DNA of 64,000 nt from an uncultured bacterium (GCA_947383005.1 CANDBT010000012.1:1-64000); one strand, 5' to 3'. Numbered from the stretch's first letter, positions 32,984-42,986 are shown. Numbers and translations are program-made. Notes: generated from the sequence alone by a model not told the origin.

Positions 32984-35900
32984 ATGAGAGAAAGGATCAA
33001 CCAGCTGGCGCAGGGGATTATAGATAAGGAAGTCCGGAAGTTGGTTATTGAGCCGACATCGTTTACACAATCGGTGCCGGCTGGTGAAGTGACGAGAGAG
33101 ATAGTAAATGTATCGGATGAATGCGGCCGTTCGCTCAAAGGTCTGGCGTATTCTTCCCATATGCGAGTTCGCGTACTCAACAGCGCATTTGGCGGCCTCC
33201 GCAATCGCATTGCATTCGAGATCGACAGTACGTATCTGACCCAGGAGGATGTGATTACGGGGGCTCTTTATCTTGTAACCAGTGCCGGAGAGCAGAAAAT
33301 ACCTTATTCTTTTTCTATAGAAGCAGAAGATTCCGATAAAACCCTGGGAAGCTTAAAGACAGCGGCGGATTTTGCTGCCATTGCCAGGAAAGACCAGGAG
33401 ACGGCATTGCGGTTATTTGAATATCAGGATTTCGTGGAAGCGCCGTTTATGCAGAATATCCATGTTCGCGCGCTGTATGATGGCCTTAAGGGCAGGGGAA
33501 ACCGTCAGAATTCGATGGAGGAATTCCTGGTGGCGTTAAGGTCAAAAAAAGCGGTGAAACTTGAGCTGGAAAAACGGTATCTCACATATGAGAAACTGGA
33601 TCAGCCAGTGAGAGAATTTTTGGAAGTACATGCCAGCACCTGGGGATATATACAATTTCAGGTTGTGGCAGATGGGGATTTTATTGAGCTTCCCAGAAAA
33701 TTTTTTAGCCTGCAGGATTTTAAAGACGGTTTATGCCGGGTGCCTTATGTGATAAATCCGTCGCGGCTGCATGGAGGACGCAATATGGGGACGCTGACGA
33801 TTTCTGCCGTGAGGGAATCCTTAACGGTGCAAGTGACAGCCAGCGGGGACGACCAGGAGTTTGCCTTGCCTCATGACAAGAGCCGGGAGAACTTAGGACG
33901 TTATTTAAAATTGCGTTTGAATTATGAGATTGTTTTTGGAAAGGATCAGCAGATGCTTGGCCAGATGCGCCAGGAACTTGATTTTCTGCGAAGGAAAAGC
34001 GGTGAAACGGAGCTGAATGTGCTTCTGCAGGCAGAGCTTAGCATTCTGGAAGGGCAGAAAGACCGCGCAGGCACTCTTTTGGATAACCATGCCGGCCGGC
34101 TGTTGGCTTTGCGTCAGGACAGTCAGGATCAGTATTGTTTTTACTTGTATCTCCTGCAGCTTTTGCAGAGAAAAGAGGGGCAAAGAGATATTCTGGTGCG
34201 TATGGTGAGAAAATGCCTGATGGATGACCGGGGCCATCCTTATCTGCTTTTGCTTTGGATAAAGATGGATTCTCAATTGGGGGATAGTCCTTCGGAACTG
34301 CTGGATTTAATCCGGCGTCTTTTTGACCGGGGATGCCGCAGCCCTTTTTTGTATCTGCAGGCAGTAAGAATTTACAAACAGATTCCTGTCCTGATGCAGA
34401 AGATGGGGAAGCTTGAACTGCAGGTGCTCAGTTTTTCCGCTAAATACGGACTCTTGGATCGGGAATTGGTTTTACGGGCAGCGGAGTTGGCTGATACGGT
34501 TAAAAGCAGCCATAAGCTGTATTACCGGCTGCTGACAGGGGTATACAGGAAGTATCCGGAAAAGGGGATTTTGTGTGCGATATGTACGGTACTTCTCAAT
34601 GGGGATTGCCGGGGTACAAAATATTTTCCCTGGTATCAGAAGGCATTGAAAGCGGCGATAAGTTTAAACCGGTTGTACGAGCATTTTTTGTATTCCCTCC
34701 CCGAAGATTATAAAGAGCTGCTCCCCAGGGAGGTGCTGTTGTATTTTTCCTATGAAAAAGTGATGGATGAACATATTCGTCTGCGGTTGTATACCAATAT
34801 ATTGACTTATATGAACCCGGAGGAGGAGCTTTATAAACATTATATTCGCGATATTGAGCAGTTTACCATGGAACAGCTTTTGAATGCCAGGGTCAACCGC
34901 CGGTTGGTAGTATTGTACCGGCATATGATTTATAAAGAAATGGTGGATCAGCGGGTGGCCCGGGTACTGCCGTCGATTTTGAAGACTTACCGGGTGCGTC
35001 TGGATAATGCAAATATAAAGCAAGTAGCTGTCAGCTACGGAGAATTGGATGAGGAGGATGTTTTCCCGGTTGTGGACGGAACGGCATATGTACCGCTTTT
35101 TCTGGAAGACTCGGTAATGCTTTTTCAGGACGGTTACGGCAACCGCTATGCCAATATTCCCTGCAGGAAACAGCCTGTTATGGAGAATAAGGATATTTTG
35201 GAGTTGGAGGCACAGTGTTATGCCGTCTATCCCGGACATGAAATGCTGCGGCTGAGAGAATGCAGCCAGATTATGGACAGGGGGATTTCCGGGGAGGAGG
35301 ATGTGCTGTTGCTTGAGCGTTTTTCCTCCGTTTTGAAGTTCAGCCCTCTTTATCAGAAGCAAATTCTTGCACGGATGATTCAATATTATCAGAACAGCAA
35401 GGAGGAAGAGGAAAGCAGCGGATCGGCTGTCGATTACCTGATAGGTTTGGACATGGAGCAGATGGACAGACAAGAGCGGGCAGGGGTTTGTGAGATCCTT
35501 ATTCGTAAAGGATACATGCGTGAGGCTTGGGAACGGATACGCCGATATGGCTGTGAGGGCGTGGGGAATACCATGCTTCATAAGATGTGCAGCAGGATGC
35601 TTTCCCAAAGGCAGGAAAATGAGGATGAGAAGTTGCTTCTTTTGGTCTGCCGGCTGTTTTCCGAAGGAAAATATGACAGTGTATCGCTGAACTATTTATG
35701 CCGGAATTTTAACGGTTCGGGAAAGCAGATGTTTCGGATTTTGAATCAGGGAATACGGGAACATGGGAAGGTTTATGATTTGCCGGAACGCTTGCTCGCA
35801 CAGATGCTTTTTACCGGTGGGACAGACCGGATAGACCAGGTTTTTGATTGGTATATGGCAGGAAAGGATATTCTGCAGGAATTGGTCAAAGCTTATTTTA

Positions 35901-36553
35901 CGATGAAGTCCGTGGATTATTTCCTAAAGGGGAAAGCAACCGGGGACAGGGTTTTTGTTTATCTGGAGGGGGTTGTCCGAGAATTCAGAGACTGGGAGAG
36001 AATGCCGGAAATCTATCTTCTGGCGTTATCCCGGTATTATGCGGAGCTGCCGGCGCTGGATGATAAGCAGAAAAGCCTTTGCGGGACGATGGCCAGTCAT
36101 CTGTTGAAGAAGAAGCAGATTTTTTCCTGGCTTCGAAACTTGGGCAAGTGGGTTCCCCTGCCGGATTGGATAATGAATCAGGTGACTGTGGAGTATCATG
36201 GGAGATGGGACTCCAAGCCTGAACTGCAGATTCGTGTTTTGCCGGATGAGGAAGAGTATCATTGGGAGGAATTGCATCCGGTTTGTATGGGGATATTCAT
36301 AAGGCAGAAGGTATTGTTTGAAGGAGAGATTTTAGAGTATCAGGTTTTTGAACGGAAAGATGAAGGGCTTGTATTGGCTGAGGAAGGAAGCTTAAGCTGG
36401 GAGCCGGGACCGGCAAAGGATAAGGGAAGCCGTTTTGCGGCGCTGAATGAGATGGGGCTTTGTCTGTCTTTAAAAGAAGAAGCGGCGTTGAGGGAAAAAA
36501 TGAAAAATTATGTGGTTGACAATGCCATGATGGAAGAATTGTTTACCTTATAA
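32984..36553 (+). CDS. DUF5717 family large protein
   Basis: A 1189-residue protein of the DUF5717 family, typical of Lachnospiraceae. The N-terminal about 280 residues look beta-rich (VIEPTSFTQSVPAGE, GGLRNRIAFEIDSTYL), like an immunoglobulin-type domain. The long middle part is helical and repeat-like, resembling a TPR/HEAT solenoid (LLLLWIKMDSQLGD, LYLQAVRIYKQIPVL). The C-terminal about 100 residues are beta-rich again (VEYHGRWDSKPELQIRVLPDEEEYHWEEL). No signal peptide or membrane span is visible. It is the first gene of a three-gene operon with an actin/Hsp70-like protein and a TPR protein. Function unknown. Confidence 0.85.
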   Translation: MRERINQLAQGIIDKEVRKLVIEPTSFTQSVPAGEVTREIVNVSDECGRSLKGLAYSSHMRVRVLNSAFGGLRNRIAFEIDSTYLTQEDVITGALYLVTSAGEQKIPYSFSIEAEDSDKTLGSLKTAADFAAIARKDQETALRLFEYQDFVEAPFMQNIHVRALYDGLKGRGNRQNSMEEFLVALRSKKAVKLELEKRYLTYEKLDQPVREFLEVHASTWGYIQFQVVADGDFIELPRKFFSLQDFKDGLCRVPYVINPSRLHGGRNMGTLTISAVRESLTVQVTASGDDQEFALPHDKSRENLGRYLKLRLNYEIVFGKDQQMLGQMRQELDFLRRKSGETELNVLLQAELSILEGQKDRAGTLLDNHAGRLLALRQDSQDQYCFYLYLLQLLQRKEGQRDILVRMVRKCLMDDRGHPYLLLLWIKMDSQLGDSPSELLDLIRRLFDRGCRSPFLYLQAVRIYKQIPVLMQKMGKLELQVLSFSAKYGLLDRELVLRAAELADTVKSSHKLYYRLLTGVYRKYPEKGILCAICTVLLNGDCRGTKYFPWYQKALKAAISLNRLYEHFLYSLPEDYKELLPREVLLYFSYEKVMDEHIRLRLYTNILTYMNPEEELYKHYIRDIEQFTMEQLLNARVNRRLVVLYRHMIYKEMVDQRVARVLPSILKTYRVRLDNANIKQVAVSYGELDEEDVFPVVDGTAYVPLFLEDSVMLFQDGYGNRYANIPCRKQPVMENKDILELEAQCYAVYPGHEMLRLRECSQIMDRGISGEEDVLLLERFSSVLKFSPLYQKQILARMIQYYQNSKEEEESSGSAVDYLIGLDMEQMDRQERAGVCEILIRKGYMREAWERIRRYGCEGVGNTMLHKMCSRMLSQRQENEDEKLLLLVCRLFSEGKYDSVSLNYLCRNFNGSGKQMFRILNQGIREHGKVYDLPERLLAQMLFTGGTDRIDQVFDWYMAGKDILQELVKAYFTMKSVDYFLKGKATGDRVFVYLEGVVREFRDWERMPEIYLLALSRYYAELPALDDKQKSLCGTMASHLLKKKQIFSWLRNLGKWVPLPDWIMNQVTVEYHGRWDSKPELQIRVLPDEEEYHWEELHPVCMGIFIRQKVLFEGEILEYQVFERKDEGLVLAEEGSLSWEPGPAKDKGSRFAALNEMGLCLSLKEEAALREKMKNYVVDNAMMEELFTL

Positions 36554-36594
36554 GCGGTGTTTTGAATTGTTGTATACAAGAAAGAGGAAGAATT

Positions 36595-37818
36595 ATGGAT
36601 GGACTTGTGGTAGGGATCGACCTGTGTGACGAGTATACGCAGGTTAGTTGTCCGGATAAAGAAGAAGTCTGGACGATTCCCACAGTGATCTGCCGGAATA
36701 AAAATACGGACGAATGGTATGTGGGAGAGGAGGCTTACGGACACACATTAAAAGGCGATGGAATTATCGTGGACAAGTTGGTGAATTTGGCGCTGAGGGA
36801 TGGAACCGCCACCTTAGGTGACGTGCGATATGAGGGGAAAGAGCTTTTGCTGCTGTTTTTAAAACAGGCATTATGTTTCCCTCAACAGAAGTATGAGGAG
36901 AAGAATATCCGGCAGGCGGTATTTGCCGTAAAAAAGATGGAGCCGAAGCTGAATGCCCTGCTGCGGGAATGCGCCGTGAAATTGGGAATTTCCGAGAAAC
37001 GGGTTCAGATTGTCAGCCATTCGGAAGCATATATTTATTATACGCTTAATCAGAAAAGAGAGATTTGGAACAATACCATAGGTATGTTTGATTTGTCGGA
37101 GGCCGGTCTCAGATATTATGAGATGAAGGTTCAACTGGGAATGAAAAAGACTATGGTAGTGGCCGAGTATGAGGAATTGGAAGAGGGATTTAATCTGGAT
37201 ATATTGGATACATCATCGGGGAGCCGGCTGGCAGATAAGATCCTTTGTTCCTGCGCAGAGCGGCTGATGGCGCGCAAGTCTTATTCGGCGGTGTTTTTGA
37301 CAGGCAAGGGTTTTCAAAAATGGGAATGGGCAGCAGAATTTATGAAGCTTTTATGCACAAAACGCCGGGTATATATGGAGCAGGGGCTGTTTGCGAAAGG
37401 GGCCGCCAGCAAAGCGGCGGATTGCCTTCAGGAGGGCGCTTCCGCACCGTTTACCTGTATCTGCGAAGGAAGGCTGAGGACCACAATTTCGATGAATGTA
37501 CTTCATCGGGGGCAGGAAAATCCGGTAGTTGTGGCTTCGGCAGGAGATAATTGGTATGGCAGGGTATCGGTGATTGATGTTATTCCGGATCACCAGAATC
37601 GGGTGGATTTTGTGATGACACCTGTCGATACAAAAAAGAAAAAGATAGTCTCTATTCCTTTAGAAGGATTTCCCAAGCGGTTTGACCGTACCATGAAGGT
37701 ACAAATCCAGATAGCATTTTTGGACGAGAAAACTATGGAGGTTACGTTAAAGGACAGGGGCTTTGGTGAATTGTTTCCGGCAACTAACGTGGAGATTAAA
37801 CAAGAGGTTATGTTATGA
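36595..37818 (+). CDS. DUF5716 protein, actin/Hsp70-like ATPase fold
   Basis: A 407-residue protein of the DUF5716 family. The start GLVVGIDLCDEYTQVS resembles the phosphate-1 loop of the Hsp70/actin ATPase fold, and GMFDLSEAGLRYYEMK and AVFLTGKGFQKWEWA could be the phosphate-2 and adenosine motifs; an ATP-binding role is inferred from these. The C-terminal 90 residues (RTTISMNVLHRGQENPVVVASAGDNWYG to the end) form a separate beta domain. AAGAGGAAG precedes the ATG at 36595. It overlaps the next gene by 4 nt (ATGA). Probably works with the DUF5717 protein. Confidence 0.83.
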   Translation: MDGLVVGIDLCDEYTQVSCPDKEEVWTIPTVICRNKNTDEWYVGEEAYGHTLKGDGIIVDKLVNLALRDGTATLGDVRYEGKELLLLFLKQALCFPQQKYEEKNIRQAVFAVKKMEPKLNALLRECAVKLGISEKRVQIVSHSEAYIYYTLNQKREIWNNTIGMFDLSEAGLRYYEMKVQLGMKKTMVVAEYEELEEGFNLDILDTSSGSRLADKILCSCAERLMARKSYSAVFLTGKGFQKWEWAAEFMKLLCTKRRVYMEQGLFAKGAASKAADCLQEGASAPFTCICEGRLRTTISMNVLHRGQENPVVVASAGDNWYGRVSVIDVIPDHQNRVDFVMTPVDTKKKKIVSIPLEGFPKRFDRTMKVQIQIAFLDEKTMEVTLKDRGFGELFPATNVEIKQEVML

Positions 37819-38627
37819 GCTTATTATTATGCAGGCAGGAGCATGTAAAGCGTCCGTATTTTATGGAAGCCTTGGGAATTCACTTATATTCTTCCCAGGA
37901 GTTGTCTTATGTGATTTTTAACCATCCGCTGCTGGTGATGGATGGTTTTGTAGATGAGATGCTGCTTAAGTTCCTCCGTGAAGAGCTGGAACAGGAAGTT
38001 TTGGTGACAAAGTTGGAACGCTGTTTGAAAACCAGGGACAATACCGATGATGCGTTGACGATTATCCTACAGGAATGCGACTATTACACGGCAGCAGAGA
38101 TTAGCCGCTACCGGAAAATGATTGCCATGCTTCGCAAGAAAAATCCGCTGGAGTATAAGCGGATGAAGGCCGATGAGCTGTTTTCTCTGCGTCAGTATGG
38201 CCGGGCGGTAGCATTATATAAGGAAATTGTGGAGTCCCCTTCACCAGTCAGGGGCGATGCCGCATTTTTAGGGCGGGTGCAGAACAACCTGGCCTCCTGT
38301 TATGCCAGGATGTTCCAGCTTGACAAGGCATTTGAGGCTTATGAAGCGGTATATGAGACTACCGGCCAGGAGCAGGCGCTGAGGCAGTTGTACAGTTTGA
38401 GCCGCCTGGACAGCCGTTTGGTGTTAAAAGATAAATTCAGCGGACGGATTACGGACGAGATGAAACAAAATTGGGATGAAGGGCTGGCAAAAGCCAGAGA
38501 AAAGGCGGCTCAGTCCGAGGCGGTACGACAATTGGAGGAATTGTTTAAGAAAGATGCCGTAAAACGAAGGGCGGGGGAAGCGGCACTGCTCCATAAATGG
38601 AAACAGGAATACCGAAATATGACATAA
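37815..38627 (+). CDS. TPR-like protein of the DUF5717/5716 operon
   Basis: A 270-residue helical cytoplasmic protein. Residues about 125-205 show tetratricopeptide-like pairs (KADELFSLRQYGRAVALYKEIVE, NNLASCYARMFQLDKAFEAYEAV); the C-terminus is charged and coiled-coil-like. It begins inside the stop of the DUF5716 gene, so the two are made together. The protein probably acts as an adaptor for the ATPase-like partner. Function unknown. Confidence 0.8.
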   Translation: MSLLLCRQEHVKRPYFMEALGIHLYSSQELSYVIFNHPLLVMDGFVDEMLLKFLREELEQEVLVTKLERCLKTRDNTDDALTIILQECDYYTAAEISRYRKMIAMLRKKNPLEYKRMKADELFSLRQYGRAVALYKEIVESPSPVRGDAAFLGRVQNNLASCYARMFQLDKAFEAYEAVYETTGQEQALRQLYSLSRLDSRLVLKDKFSGRITDEMKQNWDEGLAKAREKAAQSEAVRQLEELFKKDAVKRRAGEAALLHKWKQEYRNMT

Positions 38628-38633
38628 TTGGTC

Positions 38634-38687
38634 ATAACCGTTCAGACGGTGCAGACGGTCAGGAAAGATATCCGTCTGACCGGTTAC
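38634..38687. repeat. Minimal MITE-like element
   Basis: ATAACCGTTCAGACGG and CCGTCTGACCGGTTAC form imperfect 16-bp terminal repeats only 54 bp apart. The flanks AATTGGTC and AATTAACC match at 5 of 8 positions. It begins 7 bp after the TPR gene. Confidence 0.65.
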
Positions 38688-38713
38688 AATTAACCGGTGT
38701 AAAAAGAACAGTG

Positions 38714-38750
38714 CCCAAGACTGTGCGGGTTTGGAGGAGGCAGTCTTGGG
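38714..38750 (+). terminator. Hairpin, probable terminator of DUF5717 operon
   Basis: CCCAAGACTG and CAGTCTTGGG form a 10-bp perfect stem around a 17-nt loop, followed by TGTTGTTGTT, a weak T-rich tail. Confidence 0.5.
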
Positions 38751-38765
38751 TGTTGTTGTTCTATT

Positions 38766-38845
38766 GTGACAGTTCAGTCGGGGCATTTGCTTGCCCGTCT
38801 ACACCGGGCAAAAGCTCGGATGTCCATCCGATGCGGACTTTTGAA
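38766..38845. repeat. Solo repeat end with shared modules
   Basis: GTGACAGTTCAGTCGG resembles the R2 end (GTAACAGTTCAGACGG). CCCGTCTACACCGGGC and CGGATGTCCATCCGATG modules are shared with 6330-6370. No second end is present. Confidence 0.6.
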
Positions 38846-38867
38846 GGTTGGGACTTTGAGTTATACC

Positions 38868-38957
38868 CACGGGCATACTGATTTGCCAAATGATTGGGTA
38901 GTTCTACAGAAATAGGGGAGCTGCATTGGCAAATCATTTGGCTCACGGGTATAGGAA
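38868..38957. repeat. Palindrome with two exclusive pairings upstream of valS
   Basis: An outer TATACCC/GGGTATA stem encloses GATTTGCCAAATGATT on the left and TTGGCAAATCATTTGGC on the right. The left arm can pair either as GATTTGCCAA with TTGGCAAATC or as GCCAAATGATT with AATCATTTGGC, but not both. Located 37 bp before valS. It has no T-box signature. Confidence 0.6.
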
Positions 38958-38993
38958 TCAGACTGCAATGGATATAATGGGAAAGGAGATTAC

Positions 38994-41657
38994 ATGAAGG
39001 AATTAGAAAAGAATTACAATCCGTCTCAGATTGAGGAGAAACTATATCAAAAGTGGCTGGATCATAAATATTTTCACGCAGATGCCGCAAGGGGCAAAAA
39101 AGAGGGACGTAAGCCGTTTACGGTAATGATGCCGCCGCCTAACGTTACCGGGCAGCTTCATATGGGGCATGCGGTAGACAATACGATGCAGGATATTTTG
39201 ATTCGTTACAAGCGGATGCAGGGATACGAAGCTTTGTGGCAGCCGGGGACAGATCATGCAGCAATTTCTACGGAAGTTAAGGTTATCGATAAATTGAAAT
39301 CCGAAGGGATTGATAAGCAGGATTTAGGCCGGGACGGTTTTTTGGAGAGATGCTGGGACTGGAAAAGAGAATACGAAAACAGGATTGTAAAGCAGCTTTA
39401 TAAATTAGGTTCTTCTGCCGACTGGGACAGGATGCGCTTTACCATGGATGAAGGCTGTTCGGATGCCGTGCTGGAGGTTTTCGTCAAGCTGTATGAAAAG
39501 GGGTATATTTATAAAGGTTCGCGCATTATTAACTGGTGTCCGGTATGCCGGACGTCCATTTCCGATGCGGAAGTGGTGCATGAGGAGCAAAACGGATTTT
39601 TTTGGCATATCAATTATCCGGTCGTTGGTGAAGAAGGATGTTTTGTGGAGATTGCTACCACCCGTCCGGAGACTATGCTTGGGGACACGGCGGTAGCCGT
39701 AAACCCGGAAGATCCCCGTTATCAGAAACTGATAGGAAAGACGCTTGAATTGCCTCTCACCGGCCGTCAGATTCCGGTGATAGCCGATGAATATGTGGAC
39801 AAGGAGTTTGGAACAGGCTGTGTAAAAATTACTCCGGCGCACGACCCGAATGATTTCGAGGTGGGCCGGCGCCATGGCTTGGAAGAAATCTGCATTATGC
39901 ATGATGATGCCCGGATTGATTGTCCAGGCAGCAAATATGACGGTATGGAGCGATATGAGGCCAGGAAAGCCATAGTGGAGGATTTAGAGAAGATGGGGCT
40001 TTTGGTAAAAGTGGTGCCTCATGCTCATAATGTGGGAATCCATGATCGGTGTAAAACTACTGTGGAACCAATGATAAAGCCTCAATGGTTTGTAAAAATG
40101 GAGGAGATGGCCCAGCCGGCCATTCAGGCATTACAGAGCGGCGAGCTGAAATTCGTGCCGGAGAGTTTCGGAAAAACCTATCTACATTGGCTGGAGGGAA
40201 TACGTGACTGGTGCATTTCCCGGCAGCTTTGGTGGGGACACAGAATTCCTGCCTATTACTGTCAGGACTGTGGGGAAATATTGGTTGCCAAGAATATGCC
40301 GGATACGTGTACGAAGTGTGGAGGAAGTCATTTTAGGAGAGATGAGGATACTTTGGATACCTGGTTTTCTTCTGCCTTGTGGCCGTTTTCTACTTTGGGA
40401 TGGCCGGAAAACACGAAGGAACTCGAATATTTTTATCCGACAGACGTGCTGGTGACAGGGTATGATATTATTTTCTTCTGGGTAGTCCGTATGGTATTTT
40501 CCGGTTTGGAGCAGACAGGCAAAACTCCTTTCCATACTGTGTTGATTCATGGACTGGTGAGGGACAGCCAGGGGCGGAAGATGAGCAAGTCCTTGGGAAA
40601 TGGTATCGATCCTTTGGAGGTTATTGATAAATACGGCGCGGATGCTTTGCGCATGACGTTGATGACGGGCAATGCGCCGGGCAATGATATGCGCTTTTAC
40701 TGGGAACGGGTGGAAAACAGCCGGAATTTTGCCAATAAGATTTGGAATGCGTCACGGTTTATTATGATGAATATGGGGAATGGGCCTGTGGAAGAGGCTC
40801 CCCTGAATCGATTGACTATGGCGGATAAGTGGATTTTGTCCAAGGTCAACAGCCTGGCCAAGGATATGACGGAAAATATGGACAAATATGAGCTGGGCAT
40901 TGGGTTGCAGAAGGTCTATGATTTCGTTTGGGAAGAGTTTTGCGACTGGTATATCGAGATGGTGAAGGCCCGGCTGTGGGATGAAAAGAATGAGACAAGA
41001 AAAGCGGCTTTGTGGACACTAAAAACGGTTTTGATCCAGGCGCTGAAGCTTCTTCATCCATATATGCCTTTTATCACCGAGGAGATTTTCTGCAATCTGC
41101 AGGATGAAGAAGAATCCATTATGGTATCTTCCTGGCCGGTGTTCAAACAGGAGTGGAGTTTTGCCCGTGAGGAACGGGAAGTGGAGACAATCAAAGAAGC
41201 CGTGCGGGCGATCCGAAATGTACGTACAGCGATGAATGTCCCACCCAGCAGAAAAGCTAAAGTGTATGTAGTGTCAGAAGATCAAAAAATGCTGGATATA
41301 TTTGCTCATAGTAAAGTGTTTTTTGCCATGTTGGGTTTTGCCAGCCAGGTGTGCTTGCAGCAAGATAAAGCCGGAATTGATGATGATGCCGTATCCGCGG
41401 TAATTTCCGGCGCAACCCTGTACATGCCTTTTGCGGAATTGGTAGATATAGCCAAAGAGCGGGATAGGCTGGTTAAGGAAAAAGAACGTTTGGAAAAAGA
41501 ACTGGCCAGGGCCAGCGGCATGCTCTCTAATGAACGTTTTGTCGCTAAGGCGCCGGAATCCAAGATTAATGAGGAAAAAGAAAAACAGGAGAAATACCGG
41601 CAGATGATGGCACAAGTGGAGGTAAGGCTGGCGCAGCTTGAGAGAAAACAGTCATAA
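38994..41657 (+). CDS. valS: Valyl-tRNA synthetase
   Basis: An 887-residue class I aminoacyl-tRNA synthetase charging tRNA-Val. PPPNVTGQLHMGHA contains the HIGH-equivalent motif, KMSKSLGN is the KMSKS loop, an editing domain lies at about residues 190-340 (CFVEIATTRPETMLGDTAVAV), and the C-terminal coiled coil typical of ValRS is present (AKERDRLVKEKERLEKELARA). GAAAGGAG lies before the ATG. folC follows 54 bp later in the same direction, as in many Firmicutes. Confidence 0.98.
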   Translation: MKELEKNYNPSQIEEKLYQKWLDHKYFHADAARGKKEGRKPFTVMMPPPNVTGQLHMGHAVDNTMQDILIRYKRMQGYEALWQPGTDHAAISTEVKVIDKLKSEGIDKQDLGRDGFLERCWDWKREYENRIVKQLYKLGSSADWDRMRFTMDEGCSDAVLEVFVKLYEKGYIYKGSRIINWCPVCRTSISDAEVVHEEQNGFFWHINYPVVGEEGCFVEIATTRPETMLGDTAVAVNPEDPRYQKLIGKTLELPLTGRQIPVIADEYVDKEFGTGCVKITPAHDPNDFEVGRRHGLEEICIMHDDARIDCPGSKYDGMERYEARKAIVEDLEKMGLLVKVVPHAHNVGIHDRCKTTVEPMIKPQWFVKMEEMAQPAIQALQSGELKFVPESFGKTYLHWLEGIRDWCISRQLWWGHRIPAYYCQDCGEILVAKNMPDTCTKCGGSHFRRDEDTLDTWFSSALWPFSTLGWPENTKELEYFYPTDVLVTGYDIIFFWVVRMVFSGLEQTGKTPFHTVLIHGLVRDSQGRKMSKSLGNGIDPLEVIDKYGADALRMTLMTGNAPGNDMRFYWERVENSRNFANKIWNASRFIMMNMGNGPVEEAPLNRLTMADKWILSKVNSLAKDMTENMDKYELGIGLQKVYDFVWEEFCDWYIEMVKARLWDEKNETRKAALWTLKTVLIQALKLLHPYMPFITEEIFCNLQDEEESIMVSSWPVFKQEWSFAREEREVETIKEAVRAIRNVRTAMNVPPSRKAKVYVVSEDQKMLDIFAHSKVFFAMLGFASQVCLQQDKAGIDDDAVSAVISGATLYMPFAELVDIAKERDRLVKEKERLEKELARASGMLSNERFVAKAPESKINEEKEKQEKYRQMMAQVEVRLAQLERKQS

Positions 41658-41711
41658 GAACAGAAAGAAAGCATATATTATAACGTGAAAGTGTTGTCTG
41701 GGAGTTTGATT

Positions 41712-42986
41712 ATGGAGGAAGAGGCAAAAGACTATCTTTTAACCATACCATTTTGGACGAAGAAAAAAAACAGCTTGGATCAGGTGAGGGATTTTTTAAA
41801 GGAATTGGGAGATCCGGAGCAGAACCTTTCCTTGATTCATGTAGCTGGCACCAACGGAAAAGGTTCGGTATGTGCGGATTTAACGGCTATTCTGAAAACA
41901 GCCGGATATCGTGTAGGGACATTCGTATCTCCTCATTTAATTGATATCCGGGAGAGATTTTTGCTGGATGGAAAGATGATTGGCTGCCAGGCTTTTGAAG
42001 ACTGTTTTCAAAAAGTGCTGGATGTGACGAAAAAAATGACAGCAAAAGGGTATTGTCATCCTTCGTTTTTTGAATTTGTTTTTTTGATGGCTATGGTCTG
42101 GTTTGATCGGGAACAAGTGAATTATGCGATTTTGGAAACCGGGCTTGGAGGAAGACAAGATGCTACCAATGCTATCCGTCACCCTCTTGCTTGTATTATC
42201 ACTTCTATCAGTTTTGACCATACCCAATATCTGGGCAGCACGATTTCGGAAATTGCCGGAGAAAAAGCGGGAATTATCAAAGCGGGAGCGCCGGTAATTT
42301 ACGACGATAATCTTCCGGCGGCTTCCAAGGTTATTCGCAAGCAAGCAGCGTATATGGGGGTACCGGCATATGGTGTAAAGGAGGAATATTTATTATCCAA
42401 GGATAGAAAGGAAAAGGCTGTCTGGATAGATGCTGCGGGGTTTGCCGCACCCTATCAGGCGATGAATGCCGCTTTGGCGGTGAAGGCTCTGGAAGTCCTT
42501 AAAGTGGACAAAGTAGATGAAAATATAGTGAAGGATGCCCTTTCCCAGGTACAATGGCCAGGAAGAATGGAGGAGATCGGGCCGGGGGTCTGGTTGGATG
42601 GCGCTCATAATCCTGGTGGAATTCAGGCTTTTATTCGGGCGGTAAAAGAGTATCAGGGACCGCTTCATCTTCTTTTTGCCGCCGTGTCGGACAAGGATTA
42701 TCCACAGATGATCCGTATGCTGTGCCAGTCGCTGACATTTTCCCATGTGACGGTGGTGCGTTTGGGAGATCAGCGGGGAGTGGCGGCAGAACAATTGGCT
42801 CAGGAATTTTGCCGGTGGGGTTGCAGCCAGGTACAAGCTTATGAAAATATCGGAGAAGCCCTGCCTGCCGCATTAAGTTACAGACGAAAAGGGGACAGGC
42901 TGTATGTTGTGGGTTCTTTGTATCTAATCGGGGAAATTAAGAAAGCAGAGCAGACAGCTAAGGTTTCTTATTTTCGTGATTATTGA
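41712..42986 (+). CDS. folC: Folylpolyglutamate synthase / dihydrofolate synthase
   Basis: A 424-residue Mur-ligase-type enzyme that adds glutamate to dihydropteroate or folates. The P-loop HVAGTNGKGSV is near residue 45, with FVSPHLIDIRERF, ETGLGGRQDATNA and WLDGAHNPGG further on. The ATG at 41712 has GGGAG 8 nt upstream and matches the usual family start; a GTG at 41685 would add nine residues. Downstream of valS. Confidence 0.95.
   Translation: MEEEAKDYLLTIPFWTKKKNSLDQVRDFLKELGDPEQNLSLIHVAGTNGKGSVCADLTAILKTAGYRVGTFVSPHLIDIRERFLLDGKMIGCQAFEDCFQKVLDVTKKMTAKGYCHPSFFEFVFLMAMVWFDREQVNYAILETGLGGRQDATNAIRHPLACIITSISFDHTQYLGSTISEIAGEKAGIIKAGAPVIYDDNLPAASKVIRKQAAYMGVPAYGVKEEYLLSKDRKEKAVWIDAAGFAAPYQAMNAALAVKALEVLKVDKVDENIVKDALSQVQWPGRMEEIGPGVWLDGAHNPGGIQAFIRAVKEYQGPLHLLFAAVSDKDYPQMIRMLCQSLTFSHVTVVRLGDQRGVAAEQLAQEFCRWGCSQVQAYENIGEALPAALSYRRKGDRLYVVGSLYLIGEIKKAEQTAKVSYFRDY

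Noticed and set aside
34664-35608. 314-codon minus-strand frame inside the DUF5717 gene
   Set aside because: Shadow of the coding frame of a 1189-codon gene; no ribosome site.
38628-38993. T-box riboswitch upstream of valS
   Set aside because: No TGGNACCGCG antiterminator bulge and no AG-bulge specifier stem; the sequence is repeat modules and a different palindrome.
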